10,246 bases of DNA. Origin: Oscillospiraceae bacterium (GTDB lineage: Bacteria > Bacillota > Clostridia > Oscillospirales > Oscillospiraceae). The translations under genes and the position numbers were made by a program. Shown here piece by piece: positions 1-6,656 of this stretch. Within the stretch, counting starts at the first letter, position 1. Every line of letters starts with the position of its first letter. The notes beneath the pieces are model-generated. The model saw only the letters and a program-made list of their open reading frames with translations, was not told the DNA's origin and did not search any database. The DNA lies in assembly GCA_020025345.1 (NCBI GenBank), contig JAHHSH010000062.1, positions 1 through 10,246 of the forward strand. Reading direction: 5' to 3'.

Positions 1-2014
1 CCGCCGTGGGCAGCAAAAATCCCAGCGCTGTCCACTTCCAGCTGCCCGTCTCCTTGTGGATGGTCAGACAGGTGGTGCCGCAGGGAAAATGCCACAGGCA
101 CAGCACCACGGCACACAGCGCCGTCAGCCCCGTCCAGCCGTTGGCGGTGAGGATGCTCCCCAACTGGGCAAGGCTCTCATACTCCACCATTGTCCCCGAA
201 GAGAGATAGCCCATAAGCAGGATAGGCACCACGATCTCATTGGCGGGAAACCCCAACAAAAAGGCCAGCAGGATCATACCATCCAGCCCCATGAGGCCGC
301 CCAGCGGCTGCAAAAAGTCGGCTGCCTGCTGCAAAAGGGTTTCGCCCTCCACTGTTACATGGGTCATGCCCCACACAAGGACTCCGGCAGGTGCCGCCAC
401 CATTACCGCCCGCCCCAGCACAAACGCCGTCCGATCCCGCAGTGAGCGCACCAGCACCCGTCCCACCTGCGGCCGCCGATAGGGCGGAAGCTCCAAAGAA
501 AAAGAGGATGCCTCGCCTTTCAGAATGGTAGTTGAAAGGAACCGGGACGCCAGCAGCGTCATTCCCAGAGATGCCGCCATGCAAAGCGCCATCAGCAGTG
601 ATGCCAACAGTGGTTTTCCCGGCGCGGCGAAAAGGCTGATGAGCGCCAGCAGCGTGGGAAATCGCCCATTACACGGCACAAAGCTGTTGGTTAGGATGGC
701 CACCAGCCGCTCCCGGGGACTGTCGATGATGCGGCAGCCGGTAACGCCGCAGGCATTGCACCCCAGCCCCATGCACATGGTCAAGCTCTGCCGTCCATGG
801 GCACCGGACACGGCAAAAAGGCGGTCTAAATTGAAGGCCACCCGCGGCAGGTAGCCCGCATCCTCCAAAAGGGTAAAAAGTGGGAAGAAAATCGCCATCG
901 GCGGCAGCATTACCGATACCACCCACGCTACTGTGGCATAAACGCCATCCACCACCATCCCCTGCAGCCACATCGGACAACCCAGCCACGCAAGCCCCGC
1001 CCGCAGCGGCAGACGCAGTGCCATCAGCCAGCGGCTCAAGAGTTGAGAGGGAACGTTGGCACCGCGCACCGTGATGTAGAGCACCAGCGCCAAGAGCGCC
1101 AGCATCGCCAGCGGTGCCGTGATGCCGGAGGTGAGATAGCGATCGACACGACGGTCCCAATCCCGGTGCGTTGCCTGTCGCTGCACGGTGCAGGCCTTCC
1201 CGATCTCCTCGGCCTGATGCACCACCGAAGCCGCCGCACTATCGAGAAGTGCCGCCCCTGTAAGGCCCGCCTCCTCCAAAATTTCCCGTCCCCGCGCCAC
1301 CGCCGCCTGCAATCGTTCCTCCGTGCTTTCCTCTCGTCCCAACAGGAGTGCCAGCGCCTCCCCTCGCGTGACATAGGGCGTCAAGCGCTGCAGCGCCCGC
1401 TCCAGCGCAACATCATAGCGGATCTGCCAATGGTCCCAGTTTTCCACCGCCGGCGTGGAAACGGTTTGGCGCTCTTGCTCTCCTTGCTGCGCTATGCCGT
1501 CTTCCTCGCCGCGCTCTTCCCTATGGGCCAGCCGCCCTACCGTTTCACGGAGTTCAGCAAGCCCCCGCCCACTGCGCGCTGCCGTGGCAACCACCGGAGC
1601 TGCCAGACGCTGGCGAAGTTTTTCCACATCCACTGTGATTCCTTTTTTTGCCGCCTCATCCACAAGGTTCACGCACAGCACCATCCGGGGCGTCATCTGC
1701 CGCACCTGCAGCGCCAGTGTCAAACTTCGCTGTAAACTGGTGGCATCCGCCATGACCACCGTCACATCGGCACAGCCGCTGCGCAGGAAGCCCCCGGCGA
1801 TCTCCTCCTCCGGGGAAACACCCCACAAAGAGTAGGTCCCCGGCAAATCCACCAATGTATACCACTCTCCGCCCTCCGTGTATTGCCCACGGGCCTGTTC
1901 CACCGTCTTTCCCGGCCAGTTGCCTGTATGCTGACGCAGCCCCGTCAGCATGTTGAAAAGCGTCGACTTTCCCACGTTGGGATTCCCCGCCAGCGCCACC
2001 GTATACTCTCCCAT
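1..2014 (-). CDS. feoB: Ferrous iron transport protein B (FeoB), 3'-truncated by window edge
   Basis: FeoB is the inner-membrane Fe(II) importer, with an N-terminal cytoplasmic G-protein domain fused to a polytopic membrane domain. The frame stays open for 671 codons from ATG at 2014 to the left edge. G1 is GNPNVGKST at residues 10-18, G3 is DLPG at 56-59, and G4 is NLVD at 116-119 rather than NKxD, as is common in FeoB. A charged linker follows (about 160-195), then a helical region, and membrane segments begin near residue 298. The core gate motif is the variant GLGCNACGVTGCR (416-428) with CNGRFP downstream (448-453). Near the cut end, FPCGTTCLTIHKETG (643-657) matches the conserved FeoB C-terminal core. 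Family length is about 650-800 residues, so little is missing. The start is set by AAGGAGG seven bases upstream. It is transcribed away from the ABC operon, and feoA is not adjacent. Confidence 0.95.
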   Translation of the reverse strand, partial: MGEYTVALAGNPNVGKSTLFNMLTGLRQHTGNWPGKTVEQARGQYTEGGEWYTLVDLPGTYSLWGVSPEEEIAGGFLRSGCADVTVVMADATSLQRSLTLALQVRQMTPRMVLCVNLVDEAAKKGITVDVEKLRQRLAAPVVATAARSGRGLAELRETVGRLAHREERGEEDGIAQQGEQERQTVSTPAVENWDHWQIRYDVALERALQRLTPYVTRGEALALLLGREESTEERLQAAVARGREILEEAGLTGAALLDSAAASVVHQAEEIGKACTVQRQATHRDWDRRVDRYLTSGITAPLAMLALLALVLYITVRGANVPSQLLSRWLMALRLPLRAGLAWLGCPMWLQGMVVDGVYATVAWVVSVMLPPMAIFFPLFTLLEDAGYLPRVAFNLDRLFAVSGAHGRQSLTMCMGLGCNACGVTGCRIIDSPRERLVAILTNSFVPCNGRFPTLLALISLFAAPGKPLLASLLMALCMAASLGMTLLASRFLSTTILKGEASSFSLELPPYRRPQVGRVLVRSLRDRTAFVLGRAVMVAAPAGVLVWGMTHVTVEGETLLQQAADFLQPLGGLMGLDGMILLAFLLGFPANEIVVPILLMGYLSSGTMVEYESLAQLGSILTANGWTGLTALCAVVLCLWHFPCGTTCLTIHKETGSWKWTALGFLLPTA

Positions 2015-2021
2015 GTGACCG

Positions 2022-2028
2022 CCTCCTT
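2022..2028 (-). promoter_or_regulatory. Ribosome binding site of feoB
   Basis: AAGGAGG on the minus strand ends seven bases before the ATG at 2014. This near-perfect Shine-Dalgarno fixes the feoB start. I could not find a convincing minus-strand -35/-10 pair or a Fur/DtxR-like palindrome upstream of it. Confidence 0.85.
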
Positions 2029-2090
2029 TTACCCATTGACGCTTCACAGTCTATGCCGCGTCGGCGCAAAACGTGCCTATTTCCCCTCTC

Positions 2091-2119
2091 TTGACGGTAA
2101 AAAACAGCCGTAGTATAAT
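2091..2119 (+). promoter_or_regulatory. SigA-type promoter of the ABC exporter operon
   Basis: TTGACG (2091-2096) and TATAAT (2114-2119) are separated by exactly 17 bases, a near-consensus housekeeping promoter. Transcription should start near 2126, giving a leader of about 38 bases, AT-rich in its first part, before the ATG at 2164. The short inverted repeat TATAA-N7-TTATA (2114-2118 and 2126-2130) overlaps the -10 and start site and could be an operator, but it is too AT-rich to be convincing. No regulator gene lies beside it. Confidence 0.8.
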
Positions 2120-2163
2120 AAATAGTTATATTGTAATCTTTTTATGTACCCGGAGGTGACTCT

Positions 2164-3900
2164 ATGATCCGAAAACTTTACCCTTACACCAAGGGTTATC
2201 GTCCCTACATGCTATTAGGCATCCTGTGCTCTGCCGCCGAGGCAGTGCTGGAGCTGCTGCTGCCGTTGACCATGAGTAATATTGTGGATATCGGCATCGT
2301 CAGCGGTGACCGCAGCTACATTTTGACTGCCGGAATCAAAATGGTGGTCATGGCAGCACTTGCCATGCTGCTGGGCATCACCGCTTCCGCCGCCGCAGCT
2401 CGCGCCGGTATGGGCTTTGGTGCCAATCTGCGTCTGGCGGTCTATGAGCAGGTGCAGAAGTTCTCTTTCAGCAATATCGAGCACTTCTCCACCGCATCGC
2501 TGATCACCCGTCTGACCAATGATGTGGCTGCCATGCAGCAGACGCTGATGATGGGCATGCGGATCGTTGTCCGCGCGCCTATGATGCTTTTGACGGCACT
2601 GGTTTTGGCTGCCACGATCAGCTTAAAGCTCAGCCGCGTCTTTCTGGTGGTAATCCCGCTGCTGGCGGTGGTTGCCACTGTAATTTTGCGAAAAGTCGGC
2701 CCCATGTTCACCACTATGCAGCAGGCCACCGACGACCTCAATCTGGTGGTGCAGGAGGACCTCAACGCCATCCGCGTGGTGAAATCCTTCGTCCGTGAGC
2801 AGGAGGAGTGCAGCAAATTTAAAACTCGCAGCACCCATCTGCGCAAGACAGCGGAACACGCTTCCGGCTTCGTTGTCTCCTTTATGCCGTTGATGATCGT
2901 GATTGTCTACTCCACCATCATTGCCGTGATGTGGATCGGCGGTCACTATGTCTACAACGGCATTATGGGCAGCGGCGACCTCATTTCCTTTATCACCTAC
3001 ATCACCGAGATCCTCATGTCTTTGATGATGGTCTCCATGATTTTGATGATGCTCAGCCGCTCCATCGCCTGCGCCCGGCGCATTATTGAGGTGATGGAGG
3101 AGGCCCCGGAGATCACCGACAATGCAGCTGATTCTGCACTGGAAGTACCGGACGGCTCCATCCGCTTTGACCATGTATCCTTCAAGTACCACAAAACCGC
3201 CAAAGCGTGGAATCTGCGGGACATCAGCTTTACTGTGGACGCCGGCATGACCGTGGGTATCTTAGGCGGCACCGGCAGCGCCAAAACTACGCTTGTGAGC
3301 CTGATTCCCCGCCTCTATGAGGCCACCGAGGGCAGCGTTTTCGTCGGTGGTCATCCCGTACAGGACTACACCACAAAGCACCTGCGGGATGCCTGCGCCA
3401 TGGTGCTGCAGCAAAATACGCTCTTCTCCGGGACAGTGGCCGATAACCTCCGTTGGGGCGACCACAACGCATCGGATGAGGACTTACGGGAGGCCTGCCG
3501 GGTCGCCTGCGCTGATGAGTTCATCGACCGGATGCCCCAGGGCTACGACACCGTGATCGATCAGGGCGGCACCAATATCTCCGGCGGACAGAAGCAGCGC
3601 CTGTGCATCGCCCGCGCCATTCTCCGCAAGCCAAAGATCCTCATTTTAGACGATTCCACCTCTGCTGTGGATACCGCCACCGATGCCAAGATCCGGCAGT
3701 CCCTCCGTCAGGTGCTGCCCGGAACCACCAAGGTCATCATTGCCCAGCGCGTCACCTCTGTGATGGATGCCGACCTCATTCTGGTGATGGATGACGGTGC
3801 CATCTCTGCCACGGGAACGCACGAACAGCTGATGACCTCCTGCCATATCTATCGCGAGGTCTATGAATCCCAACAGGAAGGGGTGATGATGGATGCCTAA
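2164..3900 (+). CDS. Heterodimeric ABC exporter, subunit with degenerate ATP site
   Basis: Type I (type IV fold) ABC exporter half, 578 residues: a six-helix membrane domain (about 1-310) and a nucleotide-binding domain (about 330-570). It resembles the TM287/BmrC/LmrC side of multidrug-type heterodimers; the substrate cannot be told from sequence. Walker A is GGTGSAKT (368-375), with Ala at the usual last Gly before Lys. The Q-loop is near 416-417 and the signature is ISGGQ (472-476). Walker B ends at D496 and is followed by Asp497 instead of the catalytic Glu. The switch His is Gln528. These changes mark this subunit as supplying the non-hydrolytic ATP site, while its intact signature completes the partner's active site. 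GGAGGTG at 2152-2158 fixes the ATG. The stop overlaps the next start by 8 bases, so the two are translationally coupled. Confidence 0.93.
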   Translation: MIRKLYPYTKGYRPYMLLGILCSAAEAVLELLLPLTMSNIVDIGIVSGDRSYILTAGIKMVVMAALAMLLGITASAAAARAGMGFGANLRLAVYEQVQKFSFSNIEHFSTASLITRLTNDVAAMQQTLMMGMRIVVRAPMMLLTALVLAATISLKLSRVFLVVIPLLAVVATVILRKVGPMFTTMQQATDDLNLVVQEDLNAIRVVKSFVREQEECSKFKTRSTHLRKTAEHASGFVVSFMPLMIVIVYSTIIAVMWIGGHYVYNGIMGSGDLISFITYITEILMSLMMVSMILMMLSRSIACARRIIEVMEEAPEITDNAADSALEVPDGSIRFDHVSFKYHKTAKAWNLRDISFTVDAGMTVGILGGTGSAKTTLVSLIPRLYEATEGSVFVGGHPVQDYTTKHLRDACAMVLQQNTLFSGTVADNLRWGDHNASDEDLREACRVACADEFIDRMPQGYDTVIDQGGTNISGGQKQRLCIARAILRKPKILILDDSTSAVDTATDAKIRQSLRQVLPGTTKVIIAQRVTSVMDADLILVMDDGAISATGTHEQLMTSCHIYREVYESQQEGVMMDA

Positions 3901-5755
3901 ACATCCTCACGGCGGTCACGGCCACGGCTTTCAGCGGCCACACAATCTCCGCAGCACCATTGGCAAGCTCATGCGCTATATTACCCGCTACCGTCTGGCC
4001 TTTGTGCCGGTAATCCTGTGTCTGGTGATCTCTGCCGCCGGTAACGTAGGTGGCAGCTACCTCATTAAGCCCATCATCAACGACTATATCCTCCCGGGCG
4101 ATTTCCCCGGTCTATTCAAAATGCTGGTGCTGATGGCGGCGATCTATGTCCTCTCGGCGCTGGCCTCCTATGTCTATGCCCGCATCATGGTGCATATTTC
4201 CCAAAACACGGTGGCACAGCTGCGGCAGGATCTCTTTGCCCATCTGCAAAAGCTGCCTTTGCGCTACTACGATACCCACCCCGCCGGCGATCTCATGAGC
4301 CGGTTTACCAACGATATCGACACCGTATCCGAGATGATCAGCAACAGCTTTGCCAGTGTCATCTCCTGCGTGCTGACGTTTCTGGGAATTCTGGGCATGA
4401 TGTTCTACCTCAACTGGATACTGACGCTGATCTCCGTAGTCTTTTTACTGCTGATGCTGCTGGCCGTGAAAACCATCGGCGGCAAGAGCCGCACCAATTT
4501 CCGCCGCCAGCAGGCGGCTCTCGGCTCCCTCAACGGCTACATTGAGGAGATGATCGAGGGACAGAAGGTCATCAAGGTCTTTAACCATGAGCAGGTGGCT
4601 GTGGATCGCTTCGCCCAGCTGAACGACACCTATCGCGATGCCGCCACCACGGCACAGACCTACGCCGCCTCCATGATGCCCACCATGGGCAATCTCTCCC
4701 GCATCAACTACGCCGTCACCTGCTGCGTAGGCGGCCTTCTGGCCATCGGCGGCGTTTTCAACGTAGGCGCTTTAGGCGCCTATCTCCTCTACGTCAAGCA
4801 GGTTTCCCAGCCCATCACCCAGCTCTCCCAGCAGGTGAACGTGCTCCTCTCTGCCATCGCCGGCGCTGAGCGTATCTTTGCCGTCATGGAGGAGACGCCG
4901 GAGTCGGACGAGGGCAAAACCGTACTTGTCCGTGTGGAAAAAGAAGGCGATACTCTCACCGAAACGCAGCACCGCACCGGCCACTGGGCGTGGAAACAGC
5001 CGGACGGTTCTCTGGTGGAGCTGCGGGGCGATGTACAGTTTAAAGATGTGGTTTTCGGCTATGAACCGCAAAAGCCGGTGCTGCACAACGTATCCCTCTT
5101 CGCAAAGCCGGGGCAGAAGATCGCCTTTGTGGGCTCTACCGGTGCCGGCAAAACCACCATCACCAACCTCATCAACCGTTTTTATGATATTCAGTCCGGC
5201 ACCATCACCTATGACGGCATCAGCGTGCAGGACATTTCCAAGGACTCCCTGCGCCGCTCTCTGGGCGTTGTGCTGCAGGACACCCACCTCTTCACCGGAA
5301 CGGTGGCCGATAACATCCGCTATGGTAAGCTGGACGCCACCGACGAGGAGGTACGCAATGCCGCCAAGCTGGCCAACGCCGACACCTTCATCCGCCACCT
5401 GCCCCAGGGCTACGACACTGTCCTCACCGGCGACGGCGACGAGCTGAGCCAAGGTGAGCGGCAGCTGCTGGCTATTGCACGGGCCGCGGTATCCGATCCG
5501 CCGGTGCTGATTTTGGATGAGGCCACCTCCTCCATCGACACCCGCACCGAGAAGCTGATCGAGGCCGGCATGGACTCCCTGATGGAGGGCCGCACCGTGT
5601 TCGTCATTGCCCACCGACTCTCCACCGTTCGCAACGCCCAGGCCATTCTGGTACTGGAGCAGGGCGAGATCATCGAACGCGGCAACCACGAGCAGCTTTT
5701 GGTGGAAAAGGGGCGGTACTACCACCTCTACACCGGGCAGGCAGAGCTGAAATAA
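3893..5755 (+). CDS. Heterodimeric ABC exporter, subunit with catalytic ATP site
   Basis: Partner half of the exporter, 620 residues, starting inside the last codons of the previous gene behind AGGAAGGGG (3875-3883). The N-terminus is His-rich (His at 4, 6, 9, 11 and 17) ahead of the first membrane helix at about 34-55. The membrane domain runs to about 335. A roughly 40-residue insertion (342-382) precedes the NBD strand, which is typical of this subunit class. Walker A is GSTGAGKT (414-421), the Q-loop is Q462, Walker B is LILDE with D542 and catalytic E543, and the switch is H574, all canonical. The signature is LSQGE (518-522) instead of LSGGQ. In the dimer this pairs with the degenerate Walker motifs of the other half, giving one hydrolytic and one non-hydrolytic site as in TM287/288 or LmrCD. 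The substrate is unknown; drug or lipid-like efflux is the usual role. Confidence 0.93.
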   Translation: MPKHPHGGHGHGFQRPHNLRSTIGKLMRYITRYRLAFVPVILCLVISAAGNVGGSYLIKPIINDYILPGDFPGLFKMLVLMAAIYVLSALASYVYARIMVHISQNTVAQLRQDLFAHLQKLPLRYYDTHPAGDLMSRFTNDIDTVSEMISNSFASVISCVLTFLGILGMMFYLNWILTLISVVFLLLMLLAVKTIGGKSRTNFRRQQAALGSLNGYIEEMIEGQKVIKVFNHEQVAVDRFAQLNDTYRDAATTAQTYAASMMPTMGNLSRINYAVTCCVGGLLAIGGVFNVGALGAYLLYVKQVSQPITQLSQQVNVLLSAIAGAERIFAVMEETPESDEGKTVLVRVEKEGDTLTETQHRTGHWAWKQPDGSLVELRGDVQFKDVVFGYEPQKPVLHNVSLFAKPGQKIAFVGSTGAGKTTITNLINRFYDIQSGTITYDGISVQDISKDSLRRSLGVVLQDTHLFTGTVADNIRYGKLDATDEEVRNAAKLANADTFIRHLPQGYDTVLTGDGDELSQGERQLLAIARAAVSDPPVLILDEATSSIDTRTEKLIEAGMDSLMEGRTVFVIAHRLSTVRNAQAILVLEQGEIIERGNHEQLLVEKGRYYHLYTGQAELK

Positions 5756-5762
5756 TGTCTTC

Positions 5763-5791
5763 TTGACGCATCCTCTCTTTCGCGCTACAAT
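5763..5791 (+). promoter_or_regulatory. SigA-type promoter of cdd
   Basis: TTGACG (5763-5768) and TACAAT (5786-5791) are 17 bases apart. The -35 begins eight bases after the stop of the ABC operon. The predicted start at about 5797-5799 falls inside the left arm of the terminator hairpin that follows, so this promoter and the upstream operon's terminator share sequence. Confidence 0.75.
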
Positions 5792-5792
5792 G

Positions 5793-5824
5793 AAGGCGGC
5801 AGAGTATATCTCTGCCGCCTTTTT
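5793..5824 (+). terminator. Rho-independent terminator of the ABC exporter operon
   Basis: A perfect inverted repeat, GGCGGCAGAG (5795-5804) and CTCTGCCGCC (5810-5819), with a five-base TATAT loop, extends by two A-T pairs and runs into a T-tract (5820-5824). It lies 37 bases after the stop of the second exporter gene and upstream of cdd. Confidence 0.88.
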
Positions 5825-5855
5825 CCCCGAATTTTTCAACAAGGAGGGCCCTTTT

Positions 5856-6248
5856 ATGACAGAAAAAGAACTGTGCCGCACGGCCATCGATATGATGGAT
5901 CGCGCTTACATTCCCTATTCCCACTTCGCCGTAGGCGCTGCGTTGGAGTGCAGCGACGGTACCGTCTTTACCGGCTGCAACATTGAAAACGCCTCCTACA
6001 GCCCCACCATCTGCGCCGAACGAGTAGCCATCTTCAAGGCCATCAGCGAGGGCCGGAGGGACTTCCGGCGCCTCGTCATTGCCGGTCGGGGCAAGGATTA
6101 TTGCGTGCCCTGCGGTGTCTGCCGTCAGGTCATTCGGGAGTTCGTGGCTGACGATTTCGAGATCATCTGCCTCAATGGGGCAGGCGAGGCGAAGCACTTC
6201 ACGCTTCACGATCTGCTGCCTTACAGCTTCGATAGCTCCATGCTGTAA
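5856..6248 (+). CDS. cdd: Cytidine deaminase
   Basis: A zinc-dependent cytosolic hydrolase that deaminates cytidine and deoxycytidine to uridine and deoxyuridine in pyrimidine salvage. The 130-residue length matches the small tetrameric class found in Bacillus. The active-site signature reads CAE at 53-55 (zinc ligand C53, proton-shuttle E55) and PCGVCRQ at 85-91 (zinc ligands C86 and C89). The substrate-binding segment GCNIENASY (40-48) is also present. The ATG at 5856 follows AAGGAGGG (5841-5848) by seven bases. An in-frame ATG at 5763 would extend the protein, but its first 31 codons run across a promoter and a terminator hairpin, so it is rejected. The gene stands alone between two terminators rather than in the common dgkA-cdd-era cluster. 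Confidence 0.95.
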   Translation: MTEKELCRTAIDMMDRAYIPYSHFAVGAALECSDGTVFTGCNIENASYSPTICAERVAIFKAISEGRRDFRRLVIAGRGKDYCVPCGVCRQVIREFVADDFEIICLNGAGEAKHFTLHDLLPYSFDSSML

Positions 6249-6277
6249 GCACATCCCTACGGTAAGTTCATCGAAAA

Positions 6278-6305
6278 ATCGCCGCCTGCGGGCGGCGGTT
6301 TTTTT
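6278..6305 (+). terminator. Rho-independent terminator after cdd
   Basis: CGCCGCC (6280-6286) pairs with GGCGGCG (6291-6297) around a TGCG loop, followed by a seven-base T-tract (6299-6305). It begins about 30 bases after the cdd stop and separates cdd from feoA. Confidence 0.88.
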
Positions 6306-6331
6306 CACGCTTTTTTCCCCGGCGCATAAGC

Positions 6332-6340
6332 TGATATAGA
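6332..6340 (+). promoter_or_regulatory. Possible extended -10 promoter of feoA
   Basis: TGATATAGA (6332-6340) resembles an extended -10 (TGn plus TATAGA). No good -35 is present: the region 16-17 bases upstream is a T/C run. The start would leave only a leader of about 15 bases before the GTG. The alternative is readthrough of the cdd terminator. Confidence 0.3.
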
Positions 6341-6362
6341 CCCTTCCAAGGAGGTTTTTCCC

Positions 6363-6587
6363 GTGACTCGGACGTTAGATCAGCTTTTACCGGGGGAGAG
6401 TGCCATCGTAACCGGACTGGATATGGAAAGTGCCGCGCGGCAGCGGCTAGTATCGTTGGGCTTCGTGCCGGGACAGTCGGTGACGGCGCTGCTGCGCAGC
6501 TGCTTCGGCGATCCCACGGCTTACCGCATCATGGACACCGTGATTGCCCTGCGGCGCAGTGACGCCTGCTGTGTGCGCATCCGATAG
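6363..6587 (+). CDS. feoA: FeoA-family protein
   Basis: A small cytosolic SH3-like protein, 74 residues, that supports FeoB-mediated ferrous iron uptake, probably by contacting the FeoB cytoplasmic region. Diagnostic features are the early LLPGESAIVTGL stretch (8-19), RLVSLGFVPGQSVTAL (28-43), and the C-terminal half with GDPTAYRIMDTVIALRRSDA (49-68). The last corresponds to the usual gdPxaYrvxgxxiaLRxxdA pattern. Length is normal for a single FeoA domain. The start is GTG at 6363, eight bases after AAGGAGG (6348-6354). It lies on the opposite strand from feoB and about 4.3 kb away, with the exporter and cdd between, so it forms its own unit. It could serve this FeoB or another one elsewhere in the genome. 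Confidence 0.9.
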   Translation: MTRTLDQLLPGESAIVTGLDMESAARQRLVSLGFVPGQSVTALLRSCFGDPTAYRIMDTVIALRRSDACCVRIR

Positions 6588-6595
6588 TTCAGCGC

Positions 6596-6639
6596 AAAAA
6601 AGAGCATGGCAGAAGGTAACTTCTGCCATGCTCTTTTTT
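6596..6639. terminator. Bidirectional terminator between feoA and the GTPase operon
   Basis: A perfect 20-bp inverted repeat (6596-6615 with 6620-6639) has a GTAA loop and A/T runs on both ends. It therefore gives a hairpin plus T-tract on either strand. On the plus strand the loop is a GNRA-type tetraloop. It starts eight bases after the feoA stop and lies 17 bases beyond the stop of the convergent GTPase gene, so it should end both transcripts. Confidence 0.92.
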
Positions 6640-6656
6640 TATTCTGTTGCCGATGA

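Noticed and set aside
1043..1735. Plus-strand open frame of 230 codons
   Set aside because: Antisense to feoB, which has continuous family motifs through this stretch; the product is Arg/His-rich with no recognisable domain.
2114..2130. TATAA-N7-TTATA inverted repeat as an operator
   Set aside because: Five-base AT-only arms overlapping a -10 box are expected by chance in AT-rich promoter DNA; kept only as a remark in the promoter entry.
2015..2163. Riboswitch, Fur box or feoB promoter in the divergent intergenic region
   Set aside because: Apart from the plus-strand promoter and the two ribosome binding sites I find no stable hairpin, Fur-like palindrome or well-spaced minus-strand promoter.
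5763..5855. N-terminal extension of cytidine deaminase from an upstream ATG
   Set aside because: This stretch holds a promoter and terminator hairpin; the ATG at 5856 has a strong Shine-Dalgarno and gives the normal family length.
4772..5887. Minus-strand open frame of 371 codons
   Set aside because: Antisense to the well-supported second ABC exporter gene and crosses the terminator and the cdd start; no motif or ribosome binding site.
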